DNA of 64,000 nt from NCBI RefSeq assembly GCF_032854445.1, contig NC_088302.1:47284645-47348644 (forward strand), read 5' to 3'. Source of the stretch: Liolophura sinensis. Taxonomy: Eukaryota > Mollusca > Polyplacophora > Chitonida > Chitonidae. Below the pieces are notes generated by a model. It worked only from the letters and a program-made list of their open reading frames with translations, did no database searches and was not told the DNA's origin. Positions 1-13,440 of the stretch are shown here, one piece after another. The position numbers and the translations under genes were made by a program. Position 1 is the stretch's first letter. The number at the start of each line of letters is the position of its first letter.

Positions 1-1300
1 CATACATTTTTTCTGACTTGGTTGGTAACTCTATAAAACAACTTTCAGAGTTCTAAAGAGGCCACGGAAACAAATATACCTCTTTAATCTTACCCTGGGC
101 ACTTATGACGAAAAGGCAAAGCAGGGCTCATGTGACATCAGCAGAAACAGCTGCGTTCTCGAGTTATAGAAATGACTGTCGCCTGATTGGTTAATATTGA
201 TAATATGATGGCGCCTTCGACTTTATCAATGTTCTTGCTTTTGCTTTTTTGGTCTATAACACAAAAATAATAAAAAAGTTACGCCTTTTATAACTTTATA
301 AGGGATACTTTATCGATATTTTGTCTCGGCTTACCTAAACAATTGAGAGAAATTTTTGGTAACAATATGAGATTAGGGCTTTAGACGACTTGGTCGGGAT
401 TGAACAAACCTGTGGTATTGTCCATTTTTGTGTATATGCGAAGATGCCTGCGGAAAACTCATACAGATAATCAAAAGATTTACGGAATGTAGCTCATTAG
501 GTTTATATCGTTTCTAGTTTATTTGGTTTGAATGCTGCAAGGAGCGGCCCCAATAGACAAGCTACGGCCCCAAAACCTTGTCACACAAGGGTCATAGTGT
601 ACACTCTCTGCTATACACATCCATCTCTATTAATAAACACAAACTACATGTCTGTAAGGAATCACGTTTCTATGGTGCATGACGATGTGAAATCACAAAA
701 TCCCTTACTGGGGAGATATTTTCTTTGAAAATATTCCAACATTTAAATACTATCAAATACCTGTCAACACTTAGTGTTTCTGATACCTCGGCGGGAAGAA
801 ACTAATCGTGATTGGTTGTTCATCAGTCAGGTCAAATCGTTAGACGTTTTTTATTGGCTGCTTTGTTTAGGAAGGACGCGGGCATAACAGAAGCCAAGAA
901 ATATTGGTAAGAGCCCGGATGTTAGCTTTAACCTTCCGATTTGCACGCGGAAGGAATGGTCTTCTCTGTTGAAGGTACATATGGTGATATAGAAGAGATG
1001 TGGAAAGACGTCTTCAGCAGACAACATGGTTGGTCGCGAACTATCCAAACATACTTCCATTTACGAGCCGGCTTGTGTGACAAGACGCGCGTGCTGATTG
1101 CTCTTATAAGCCCCCACAAATGGAACATGTCTGTTGACTTGACCTCATCGATTGAATCATCGCTGAAATCTGTAAATGCTAGAGTCTGACCCCAGGAAAT
1201 GTAACTTGCGTTATGTTAGGGTATTCACTGGATGTTTTTAGAAATTGATGTGGTCTACATATGTGTATGCATTGTTTTAATGTTATTGTATGTTCCTGAC
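1..1300. other. Non-coding, no feature recognised
   Basis: AT-rich sequence with only short ORFs on both strands, none with a recognisable motif or splice context. Confidence 0.6.
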
Positions 1301-1545
1301 CAGTGACGTCTAATAAATTGCAGTTATCATCAGTGTATTTTTTTCTTATTTCCTAATTCTGCTTAAGCCATAGTGTTAGGGGGCGTATAATTTACTACTA
1401 TTTAAGCATTTGAATGGGTATTTTGAGGAAAACCATAACTGAGTTAAAATGACAAGAGGACGTACTTCATCACTTACGCGCGATCATTTGCCAGCTATCA
1501 CACTGTCGTCACTGCTCTGGATCTTACTCTCTCTATGCCGCAGTC
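1301..1545 (+). repeat. Dispersed repeat family A, copy
   Basis: cagtgacgtctaataaattg, gggggcgtataatttactac, tatttaagcattt and tatcacactgtcgtcactgc are the landmarks shared with copies at 28215, 28505, 49690 and, reversed, 35640 and 53828. No coding potential seen. Confidence 0.75.
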
Positions 1546-1799
1546 TTTTATATTCAAACTTATTTCACCCATACGGATTTTTAAGAAGATCGATTAATTA
1601 TTTGCGGGCTTTTTTATTAAATGAATTAAGAATCTAAATTCCAATATACGCTGGTTTATTCATTAAAAACCTTAGTCTCCACAGCTGATGGGTCTTTAGT
1701 CCACAGGCTCAAAACAAACTATCACTAGTTTTTAGTGTATATTATATCATGCAGGAGAATATATCCAAGTTCACTTGGTAGGGTTCCTCTAAGTTCCTC

Positions 1800-1890
1800 T
1801 AAGAAAACTGTTGACTGTTTCATTTTGTATGGTTCCGTCTTAATTTTGTATTTAATAGACATGTTACTTCCATTTTGGTTGATGACTGGA
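1800..1890 (+). repeat. Dispersed repeat family C, short 3' fragment
   Basis: gaaaactgttgactgtttca, then tggttccgtcttaattttgt align with the 3' part of the copy at 2575-3060. Confidence 0.55.
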
Positions 1891-2574
1891 ATAAGAATGC
1901 CTATTTTGACGAATACTGCACATTCGTAACATATGTGCGTACTTACTCCCTGGAGTTATTCCATCATTATATAAACATGATATATACACTTCCATTTTTG
2001 ACTTCTGGTGGCGGTAAAGCCCAGGACATGGAAGTACTCTCCGTGCCCTTGCCCTTTCTTTCTTGTTGATGTTATCACCTTCCAAAGCCCAAGCAATTTG
2101 TCATTTCAAAAGAGTAACCATCGCTTAGATATCAAAGTTGGTTGATTTGGTATAGTATTCCCGTTGAACACAGTAGGTGTAAGACGGTACTAATCTGAGA
2201 TAAATTTTATTATTGTACTGTGTCGTGTACTTGCAGAACTAAGGAGGAAATGCACCTCAAAATCTTGCACCCGACATAACAGTATTTAAAGGATGTGTCC
2301 TGTACTCCAGGCTACAACTGTAAAGGTTTCGAATATTTTTCCAAATATATTTCTAGAGGTCCCTGTTACAAAAGCCTCGTTGTCTGTTTCAATCGCTACT
2401 TTTACCATATTAGCGCGAGACTGGAATAATTGATCAAATTCACCGCCTACTCTACTAAATGTATTGTATATACTCTACCTCCTCTAACATGATGAGAAAA
2501 ATAACTTAATATGAATTCAAATAATCTACTTAGGTATACATATCTCGCCTTGTAGCACTTGTTAGACCATGTGT

Positions 2575-3060
2575 GTGATTTCAATCAAAGTCACAAGTTA
2601 TTACTGCAAAAACTTGTGTGTCCAGGTTGTTTCATCAAACGTCTTCACTCCAATTTTATTAAGTTTTGCAATGAGTATGATTCTTTTGGAAGTAAATATG
2701 GACAGAGCTTCCAGAATTTCTGGCGCTCTGCTTCATGATTGTGTTTAATTCCGCTCAACCCAGGGATAAGGGCTGTTTATTCGTCGTGTTGCTATCAAAG
2801 CGCAAATGAGATACACATTTTGTTGTCGACAACTGATATTCTAGCATGGTACACGATTTGAATACTGTTTTCATATAGTCGCATAGAACATACCTTGCGT
2901 CTTTCCAAGATCTTTGAAAACTGTTGATTGTTTCTCTTTGCATGATTCCGTCCTATTTTCGTACTTTATATACTTTCTTAGTTTTATGCATCGTTTTGGG
3001 TTTTGCCCTGGTACGTCCTTATTGGTCCTTATCCTAGCTCACGAATGTCTATTTCGACGC
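2575..3060 (+). repeat. Dispersed repeat family C, long copy
   Basis: Landmarks: ctgcaaaaacttgtgtgtcc, ggaagtaaatatggacagag, tcaaagcgcaaatgagatac and gaaaactgttgattgtttct. Partial copies lie at 1800-1890, 4820-5100, 9620-9900 and 44200-44330. Class unknown. Confidence 0.7.
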
Positions 3061-4819
3061 ATAGATTCGAATTTCACACTTAAGGTAATGGAACGGACGG
3101 TTGTGTTTGATTTTCATCGTCCATACTCGGTATGGCGGTTGTCGACCATAACACTCAATGGCAGTCACGCATTTCTCTTCAAGATGTCAGCATATATGTG
3201 AGAGTAACAATTTTCTCGTTACGACTCATCTTGTTTCTTTGGCTCTTTTAAGCAGGCTATGCATGACTTACCTTCTGTTATTGCATTACGATGTTCTAAT
3301 TAACAGTTATAATACTTCATTTTCTACAATAATTTTGTTATACAATATTAAAGTTCATGAATGCATTTCTAATTAATTTTTTGTATAAATATTTTATCTT
3401 AAGTAGAATAGCCGTTTTACCAGACGTCCCTCCCCCCCCACCTCACTTCAGCTGGCCAAACTAGCAACATATAAACATTCTTCCTATGGTTTTGTGGTGT
3501 GACAGCACTCATAAACTACCGTATGGTGGTTTGGTCTGCATACTTAGGGTTAAGATGTGAGATAGCGTGTCAGGCTGACAGCCAATCTATGGTGGCACCA
3601 GGTTAGTCCTGATGGCCGCAGTGCTAAGGCCACGCATTATTAACTTTGGCTGTCCACCCACATTTCATAATAAAGACTATGAGAAGGTTGGGTGTCAGTA
3701 CGGTTTGCCAGGAACATACCGTTTACCCGCCGGTATTGGGACGAAGAGATTGGGATCAGAAGTGAGTCGATCTCTTCTTGCCGACCCGCATCGGAAAAAG
3801 CTGGCCGTCTCATGCATATATACAAGATAAAGAGAGAGATAAATCGTTTTTGGAGTAATAACAAAAACTGTTTACGTTGCAGTAAATATAGATAAGCATG
3901 AGCGGTTAATGGGTGTAATATTGCTTCAATACGGTACACACGTTATGTAGGACCTTACACATACATGCGAATTGCACCGACTGGATCATTTTCATAGTTG
4001 TTCGGAATGCTTGTGATGGACAATACATCAGCAATACTTATATGTTGTGAAAGTTATACATTAGCTGTGTTTAGACCAGTCATTTGATGTCAAGGTTTTG
4101 CGTTTCTGAATTCCGCCTGATTTTATTTTGTTATATTTTTCGCATCATGTAAAACTGAATAAACAGTTTTTTTAAAAATTAAACACTAGCGCGAAAACAA
4201 TGCAAACGGATCAGGCCTCCAGCACTCTTAGTTCACCAGCAGAATCTTGGTTTATGCAGGTATACAGCTAGTTCATTAAATCGAATGTAACCGAATACAT
4301 TAAATGTATGTCAATTTTGATATCGTTATAGGTGTTATACCCCTCTGAAAAGTCCCCAGTGTTCATTTCTGTCAAATGGACGTTACTTTGAAGCCTTTAA
4401 AGTCATGATTTAGGGAGAAAGGCCCAGAACAAAATTTCCACAGGATTTATATCTTATTTCTTGTGAAGATCCTTCTGCGTCACGACTTCCGTTATGGTTA
4501 ATCGAATAAGTTTGTCTTTTGTTTTAGAATATCTTTCTGTTACCTAGACATAAACCAAGTAAATATTATCACATAATGTGCGTTGGCTCTACTGTACTGG
4601 ATGGCAGGTTCATATTTGGGGCAAGGAAAATCGAAGGTTCGAGTCCATATTGGTGTGCAAACTGGTTTTCGTCTTAAGTGCATAATTTTGCAATAATATT
4701 GAACAAAATTAGGGAATAAATCCATACACAATATGAACAATACTTGCATATATGGAATCAACAGAGCCGAATGCATGACCGCCATGGTGACACTGTATAA
4801 CAATAGCTAGTTAGATGAC
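3061..4819. other. Non-coding, no feature recognised
   Basis: Overlapping short ORFs at 3612-3939 on both strands coincide with a slightly GC-richer stretch. None resembles a known protein. Confidence 0.55.
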
Positions 4820-5100
4820 ACCTCACAAGTAATTTCTGCAAAAACTAGTGTGTCAAGGTTACTCCATGGAACGCATTCACTCTGTTTCTTTAATTCGACA
4901 ATGAATATAATTCTCTGGTAAGTAAATATGGACAGAACGTCCAGAAACGCTTATGCTATGCTACATGACTGAACCTGATTCCACTCAAGCCGGGGGTTAG
5001 GGCTGTATATTCACCGTGTTGAATTGGATCGCCACATTGGGGATATGAACAGTTGTAATCAAAGCGCAACTTTGATACATATGTTATTATCGGGGGGTAA
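4820..5100 (+). repeat. Dispersed repeat family C, 5' part
   Basis: ctgcaaaaactagtgtgtca, gtaagtaaatatggacagaa, ttagggctgtatattcaccg and tcaaagcgcaact match the copy at 2575-3060. Confidence 0.7.
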
Positions 5101-5894
5101 AGGTGTGCACTGGGGCTGATGTGTAGAAATATAGGTCTTATCACTACCCATAATTGTAGGCGTATACAGATCTGAGTGCTCACGCTTCACCCTAGAGAAA
5201 CCGTTAAACGTGTGAAATTGCATGTGTACTCTTTGCAACTCTTATCGCCTGTGGCTGACATCCAGTCACATGGTTGACATGAAATGTGCGGTTGTCTGAG
5301 ATTTCGCGAGTTTTAAGGTAATGTATGTGGCATGAGAACGATTGCGAAGCATGCTGAGTGATACCCAGACAGCTCACATCACCAGTTTTCACCAGAGCTC
5401 GCCAACACACACAAGCCTTACACATAAAAAGGTAAATGTTCTCTTTCGTGTTGTAGTCTATATGAAAGAGCTAATGTTAGATTACAGGTGTAAGCAGATC
5501 ATGGAAATGTATGTGTCTCGGAACTGGGTGAAGCATACCTTGTGCTCGTTATAGGTAAACTGCTAAGCGGAATGCACTTTATATTATTGCTCAGCACGTA
5601 GGCCTGTCGACCTCATTAGGTATGACTCCTTACGCGTAATCTTATCTAAGTCTTTTTTCCTACTTGCGTTATATACAAACACTGACTCTTCAACGGTATT
5701 CGGTAAACTGAAGTATTGCCAGACTTTTACAGCAGGCTGTAAATATAACAGTCGGAAATGCTGTGCTACATATGCTGCTAAACAGCGAGGCAATGCCATG
5801 GAAATAGAACGTTGACTTAAAAATATAAAATAGAAAAAAGTACTATAAAAATACTTCAGTATGGAGAATAAAGCCTGGGCAGTGACGATAATGG

Positions 5895-5990
5895 TCACAC
5901 AGTTAGGGTTTTATTCTAATTGTTGATGTACATGATAAAAAATATGCGTTGTTGTTAACTGTAATATATTAGATGTCACTGGTTTAGAAT
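5895..5990 (-). repeat. Dispersed repeat family A, short copy
   Basis: The reverse complement reads ccagtgacatctaat, then ttagaataaaaccctaactg. It keeps both ends of the family but lacks the middle. Confidence 0.6.
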
Positions 5991-6104
5991 TACCCAAAAT
6001 GTTGCCATCCAATATAAAATTAATAAAAAAAATTAATAATTAATATAAAAACATATTTAAACAGAGCAAAGGAACTATATTTGTCGTTCTGAGGTGACGC
6101 TGAG

Positions 6105-6217
<113 letters not shown>

Positions 6218-8039
6218 AGGGTGAGTAAGATATACCTGGCTGACTTTAGAATTGAGTAAGTAACTAACTAAATGGATAAATAACACTGGAGGTCATTTAC
6301 AGATCGCCAGGACAAAACGATGCCTGACAGAATAATGCGATTGAGGTAGATGGCCTTTCAGTACTATTGTGAGGCTTTGCAGACTGGCTGGCATTGTAAT
6401 AAGAGACATCTGCTACCACGGTGATTGTTCCTTAAAGACCTTCTGTCACCGCGTGAGCCCGCATCGTGAAATATGGCAAATGTAAATTATTTAGATAGAT
6501 GATACACTGAATTCGAGTTAAAAGGAATCAGATACCTGTGCAACAGAGCGTTAGGCTTAGAGATTATTGGCAATATTTTTGTCCTTTGTAGCACTGGCAT
6601 CCAATCAAGCATGCGCAATCGTTACGCAAGCAGTGCAGAAATAATCGCAGACGTAAAGGTAGACCAACGCTATATTCATTCACACAAATACAATCTTTTT
6701 TTTACTTCAACAGCTGCTATGCATCTCTAATGCCTTTTGTATAAATAACTGTACTGATATAAACCACTTTTGCTTATATGTGGATAAGATGTCTCGACAC
6801 ACCACACCACACCCTTCTGCCAGTGAAAACAACTAGTGGACTTTATTACATATAAGCGGCTCACAAACTGCACCTTGCCTAACTTCCATGGCATGTCGCT
6901 GATGAATTAAATAAATACGGTGATAAATGCGCTTGACGCAGCTTTGTGACAACTTTGAAGAACAGGACTTATAGGAAAGTTGATTTTCGTATTGCTGTCC
7001 TGTAATAACAGAGCTGAAATGTTGATTTTATACAATTTTCTCACCCCACCCTCACCCAACTCCCATCCTCACCCAACCCCAAACCCCGGAAAAATCGGGA
7101 CATAATTACTCCTAATGTGTAGACTTTATTAGGCTTTTTGGTCAGCCTACTCACTCAAAACACAATAATAAAAAACTGCATTCAAATTGTGTTCAAATTG
7201 TGTACTTTGTGAAACACATCCACTATCACATGTGTATCAGCGGCACACAAATTGTGTACCTCTGATACACACGCACATCTCTTTCACCCAAAAAGCAAAT
7301 CTGAAATATGTGGAGTAAAAAGCTTACGAATGTTCAAACGAGTGACCTTTTTTATCATTAAACTTGAATTGATGAAGATTTGTCATTCTTATTTCTGTCG
7401 TATTTGTTTCCTTCTGTGTGCGTATGTTAGCCTGTAGATGACCTGCTCTTGCGGCCATGTTGAATCTCTAAAAAACGGAATTTCATGGCTTTTTCTTGAC
7501 TGTGCCTTTCACAATGAGAAATTAACCATAAAATTCTATTGTTACTGATCCAATATGACCGCGAGTATAAATCACCTATCACGTCAGACGTTTGCCGTCC
7601 GAAACGTCTACCCGCTTTTCCCGAATTTAGCGGTTTGCGTTAATCCATATTCAACTAGACATGGAGTTTGTCAGGAAACCCACCTGGGGAAGTGCGATGG
7701 TTCCATCTGATGGTAATTTGTGGAGGAACCCTCACTTTTTTCTTCGCCAAGGAACTTGGTGGTAGTCGTACATATGGTGTGTTCTAGCTTGTGGCGAGAG
7801 ACATCATTCAATAAACATAAATGAAATAAATGATAAATGTACACTCCTATGGGCGGAATTCTTGTTAATTTTAATAATGTAATTATCTATTTTTTTAGAC
7901 ATATGAAGGTGATATTTTATTACTAAGTAATAAAGTTAAGAGGAAAACCTGTGTGATGTGATAGATCAGTATTACGGTGTCATTATAGTCCATAAAGGTC
8001 GCCATACACAACCCACAGCTGGTAGTGTTGTATGTAATA

Positions 8040-8128
8040 CTGGTCGACCCATAAACCTGGCCGACATCGCATGGGTAAATAAAATCGTGAGTATACAGCG
8101 TTAAACACATAATAAATAAATATACATA
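8040..8128 (+). mobile_element. Second SINE-like family, 3' segment
   Basis: cgacccataaacctggccga, then atcgtgagtatacagcg and a taataaataaata tail align with the copy at 50848-50966. Confidence 0.5.
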
Positions 8129-9619
8129 TAGATATTTCATACCACCAATTCAGCTCTCAAGTATATCCATCAGTGCTGAGAAATGATTCACCATTAAAAA
8201 GCACTTTGAAGTTATACCTGAGGAAATGATTTACTGATGTGTTTTAGCTTGCGCAAAGTAGTAGGATAACTCACGAGGCGATCATAAACTTATTAAACCT
8301 GCTGGGTTCACTGAGGTGCGGGTAAAAGCCTGTGGACATTACCGTTGTCTGTGTTTTTATATAGGACACGACAAGCACACGATTATGATGGCTGAGGGAC
8401 TATATGGCCGCTGTGAGCCACCATAAAAATAGAGGGGATAGCTAGTGGACTCGAGTCACATGGCAAAGAAGATTTTAACATGGCTTTACATCAATAATAT
8501 CAGTTTGTACACATAATGACACAATGACATACTTTAATTCTGCTTGACTTATTAGTTGACATGCGCTTGTTTCTCAGGTAGAGCAAAAAGAAGCCTAAGC
8601 CCAGACCAATAAGGATCCAGAACGCTGTGAAACGGTGCTTTTTGTTGTGGCCTTATTGGAAACATTTGTAACTGTTTCAGTAATTCACGTCAGGTGTTGC
8701 AAGAGAGGTTGATGTTTTCTACAATATTTGAGGGGATCTATTTGGTTGCTGGAATGAGTTACCTTTCCGTCCGGTTTAGCCATTTTGCTCTTTGTTCACT
8801 GCACAGGCGAAACATGGAACGGTTCATTAGGCATTGTCCATGGCATTAACTTAATTCCTGGAGACGTAACCATCAAGTTAATGAGCACAAATACATTAGT
8901 ATGGAAATGCTTAAGTGATCAGTAATATTCAGTGAGTACAATTGTAATAGACAGTAAATCTAACAGTGAACATAACATAATCAATGAAGTAAACCTTGAA
9001 TCGACAAACCTAATGAGAACCCTACGGTCATATGTGGCTGTGAAATTTAATATATGGGAATGTTGAGATTAAAATCTTTTGTCACAGAGAGTGACTTATC
9101 CAAAATGTTAAGCAAGTATTGCTGACATTGACATACCAACCACTTATTGCCATGTTCTGAAGGCAAAAATCTCACCCATTTCCATCAGGAGCTTTGTGAA
9201 TCAGGCCTTTGAAGATGACTAACGCTCAGCTCTTCAATTTTCTCCTTCGCTTGTCTACTCTATATAGCCTTACGAGAAACTTTTTTGACGCCCTTGTCAT
9301 AGTAAATGTAACCGAAAATAGTTGCAACACATTTGTGACATGGCATTTGGTACGATATGTCTTTTTATCAAAGTTTGAGCTCGGAACTCAAAGTTAAATT
9401 CTTAGTCGATTCTTAGTTGAAAATCACAATTATTACACCTGCAATTTAGCACTGACCAGCTCATCGCGTCATTTGGATGCTTGTCTTTGAAATGTCGGGC
9501 ACACCATGTGTTGGTGTATTTGCAGCCTCAGAAAGGGAATCACTGAGATTTGATTGCTTCCACTATTATCTCAACCTTTGTAGCAACAAGGCCATGGAAG
9601 TGGTTTGACATGAAGCTGG

Positions 9620-9900
9620 TCGAAAGACGTATAGTCATCGTGTTGAATTAGATCGTAACTTTGGGTACATGAACAGTTGCTTCCAAAGCGCAAATGAAAT
9701 ACATATTTTTGATTGTCTACAACTTATAAACTAGCATGGTGCGCGATTTGGATAAGGATTCAATTTATGGCGTATGTGCGTCCACTTTTTATCACTATTT
9801 GAAACTGTTGACTGTTCCTCATTGCTTGAACCCGTACTACTGTCTTACATTGAATAGTTCCTAAGTTATGTGGTGGTTTGTTTAGGAACGTTGTTTAGGA
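9620..9900 (+). repeat. Dispersed repeat family C, 3' part
   Basis: cgtgttgaattagatcg, ccaaagcgcaaatgaaatac, aactagcatggtgcgcgatt and gaaactgttgactgttcctc match family C. Confidence 0.7.
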
Positions 9901-11697
9901 AATTGATCTCACGATCATTGACCCGGAATGTTTGTTTTGGTCGACGGCTGGTTTGACGCCTGGATTCCACCAAAATGGCATATCACGTTGTACTCGCTCG
10001 TTCTGTACTACTGATAATCTGTACGTTGAAAGTTCCTCAGTGACTAACAACCAATCAATCAACCAGTCAGTGAATCAATTAGGCAACCAGATAACCTCAG
10101 ACGACAACGGTCTCAACAAATAATGTAGATTACACAGGTCAGCTGACGGTCAGAGAGTGAGCGGCAAGTTACCAGTCAAATGGATCTCTGTCTGCGGTTG
10201 ACCTGCGGACGGCTTGTATATACAAAGGTCAGAGTCCGACAAAGGCTTAATTAAATTACCATGAAATACTATTAACTTAACTTCATCCGATCTGACCTTT
10301 GACAAAATAAATGAATTTGTTTTCACTAATCAAGCTGTTTAACCCATGGTATATTTAATCACTGATTCGCCAATACTTTCTTCTTAATCTTGCTTGGTGT
10401 CGCACAACGAATTTTCATTACAACACACAAATAAGTGGATTCAGAGCAACTACAACACAAAGTGTTATCAGATTAACTGAAGAGGCTACTTCTTTTTGCA
10501 GTTCATCCGTCGTTTCGCTCTCAATTCCAGACACGCGCCAATAGTTTGTTTGTACCGAACTCACTGGTTGGCTGTATGCCAGCGGTGAATATACCGTCCT
10601 TAACAGCCATTGGTTTAAGACATCAACGTGCTTGTTCCTTGTACATTCAAATGCTGTTAGCACAGATGGAAAACACCATTATCAGCTCTAAGGCTTCAGT
10701 ATGCCAATGTTTTATTTATTGGGTATCTCTGTTAATCATTTTGCCCACAGACATTGGCCATTGTCCATGGAATGAAGATTCCATCAAAACTCATGCGTAG
10801 CACATCGGCAGTGGAATGCACTTCATTGATTCATTTATTTTACGGATTTTTCCTCGAAGCACGGTGCAATTGATTTCACTAAGAACGCACTCTCTGTAGG
10901 GGTTTGTCTCCAAGGCAGATGCAATGGGTTTGAAATGCCGTCAGGCAAACGAAAGTTTAAGAAAAGCATTGTTCTCTAGTATAGTTATGGTACACTCCCA
11001 ACAGGGGAACATAAAGCAATCTGCACATGGTATAATAAAGTTCAAATTAAATGCCTTTTCTTGTTAATGTTTTGAACACAGATCCAGGTAAAGTTAAAGG
11101 AGAAGGAAATGTAAATATCCATCAAATACCAGTGAAAACAGTATGCATTTCCTCGCAGGTGCACGCCATAAAAATTCTAATATGTACCTCAAGTTGATAA
11201 ATTATAACTAAAGTCAGCGCCAACATTCGTTATGGCCAACTCCATTGCCTAAGAACTAGTCCTGAGGTCTTCTGTGTTAGGAGAAGAATTGCTGTCGGAA
11301 ACCGCCGAAGTGCAGTTCGTACATTTCCGGTAGAACTCTACAGTTCATTTTTCGCAGGTTCCGAGTTACACGAACAAGCCGGCAGTTTTAACGACTCACA
11401 TTGATTGAGAGCCAACACACCCCCCCAGCATAAATTACAGGGTGTTAAAGATGGAGGGCGCGATGGACTCAGCGATTTATGCCAACCTTGGCGTTTTCAG
11501 GCTTTACGTGTACGGCGAGGAAAAATCGCAAAATTATGCAACACGCACCACCAGATAGAAAACAATCTGCTCGTTACAGCCTATAGTTTAATGTTTTTAA
11601 GTTTTCCTCTCCTTTAAGAAACCAGATGGCGGTGGTATGAGAATATTCTATTGGCTTTGATTAGATAACTGAGCATAGCTTAGTGTCTGACAGAAGC
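9901..11697. other. Non-coding, no feature recognised
   Basis: Short ORFs at 10418-10800 overlap on both strands and lack any recognisable domain. Confidence 0.55.
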
Positions 11698-12104
11698 TGC
11701 AGTACACATACAATAATAGGACCGCTAACTGGTAAAAGACGAAGACCACAACTAGCGTTGTTTACACACTGGGATGTAATCTGCTGGCAGCGCATAGGCC
11801 TGTGCGTTGTATCTGTGCTGGTTGCCGTCGTCAAAGGGAAGTGCGGCTAAAAACACCAATCAAATAAATAAATAAATAAATTATATCTGGTTACTTACAT
11901 CGGATGTGTCAGAAATGAACGTTTTTGTATTACATGTGGTAAAGTGAACAATTCTCGGATTCAACACGGTTTGGGCGTGAGTGGCTGCAGTACACATACA
12001 GTAATTGGACAAGTAACTCGTAAAAAACGAAGCCCACAACTAGCGTTGTTAACACATTGCGGTGTAATCCGCTGGCAACGTATAGGTCTGTGCGTTGTAT
12101 CGAG
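11698..12104 (+). repeat. Direct repeat of about 115 bp, copies 290 bp apart
   Basis: gcagtacacatacaataata ... cacaactagcgttgtt ... ggcctgtgcgttgtatc at 11698-11815 recurs at 11988-12104 with scattered differences. A SINE-like tail lies between the copies. Confidence 0.85.
11805..11881 (+). mobile_element. SINE-like 3' end
   Basis: gttgccgtcgtcaaaggg, then gcggctaaaaacaccaatca and (AAAT)n resemble the SINE 3' end, with an internal difference. Possibly a related subfamily. Confidence 0.5.
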
Positions 12105-12169
12105 ACCAATAGAATCCAGCGGAAAATGTACACTCCTACGTATACTATAGCAGCTTTATGGTTATCGTC

Positions 12170-12290
12170 GTGGATGTTGTTACTTTTTAAGTATTTACAT
12201 GAACAGTTAAAACAAAGCCCCAACTACTGTAAATTGACTGTGTGACTGTTTGCAAACTATCACATTGTCGGTGCTGTTCTGGTTTTACCC
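12170..12290 (+). repeat. Dispersed repeat family A, copy that feeds the 46-bp array
   Basis: taagtatttacatgaacagt, then gcaaactatcacattgtcgg and tgctgttctgg. Directly continuous with the tandem array to its right. Confidence 0.75.
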
Positions 12291-13440
12291 CAGTGCTGAA
12301 ATCTATCACATTGTCGGTGCTGTTCTGGTTTTAACCCAATGCTGAAGTCTATCACATTGTTGGTGCTGTTCTGCTTTTACCCCAATGCTGAAGTCTATCA
12401 CATTGTTGGTGCTGTTCTACTTTTACCCCAATGCTGAAGTCTATCACATTGTCAGTGCTGTTCTGGTTTATACCAATGCTGAAGTCTATTACATTGTCGG
12501 TGCTGTTCTGCTTTTACCCCAATGCTGAAGTCTATCAAATTGTCGATGCTGTTCTGGTTTACCCCAATGCTGAAGTCTATCACATTGTTGGTGCTGTTTT
12601 GGTTTTACCCCAATGCTGAAGTCTATCACATTGTTGGTGCTGTTCTGGGTTTACCCCAATGCTGAAGTCTATCACATTGTCAGTGTTGTTCTGGTTTAAC
12701 CCAATGCTGAAGTCTATTACATTGTCGGTGCTGTTCTGGTTTTAACCCAATGCTGAAGTCTATCACATTGTTGGTGCTGTTCTGGTTTTACCCCAATGCT
12801 GAAGTCTATGACCTTGTTGGTGCTGTTCTGGTTTTACCCCAATGCTGAAGTCTATCACATTTTCAGTGTTGTTCTGGTTTAACCCAATGCTGAAGTCTAT
12901 CACATTGTCGGTGCTGTTCTGGTTTTAACCCGGTGCTGAAGTCTATCACATTGTTGGTGCTGTTCTGCTTTTACCTTAGTGTTGAAGTCTATCACATTGT
13001 TGGTGCTGTTCTGGTTTTACCCCAATGCTGAAGTCTATCACATTGTTGGTGCTGTTCTGGTTTTACCCCAATGCTGAAGTCTATCACATTGTTGGTGCTG
13101 TTCTGGTTTTACCCCAATGCTGAAGTCTATTACATTGTTGGTGCTGTTCTGCTTTTACCCCAATGCTGAAGTCTACCACATTGTTGGTGCTGTTCTGGTT
13201 TTACCCCAATGCTGAAGTCTATCACATTGTCAGTGTTGTTCTGGTTTTACCCCAATGCTGAAGTCTATCACATTGTTGGTGCTGTTCTGCTTTTACCTTA
13301 GTGTTGAAGTCTATCACATTGTTGGTGCTGTTCTGGTTTTACCCCAATGCTGAAGTCTATCACATTGTCAGTGTTGTTCTGGTTTTAACCCAATGCTGAA
13401 GTCTGTCAGATTGTTGGTGCTGTTCTGGTTTTACCCTAAT
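12257..13440 (+). repeat. 46-bp tandem array, about 25 units
   Basis: The unit is about ctatcacattgtcggtgctg, ttctggttttaccccaatgc, tgaagt. Units differ by point changes (Ggtt/Gctt, cggtg/tggtg/cagtg) and one-base length changes. The array starts at the 3' end of a dispersed family A copy (12170-12290), whose ctatcacattgtcggtgctg segment is the first unit. Confidence 0.95.
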
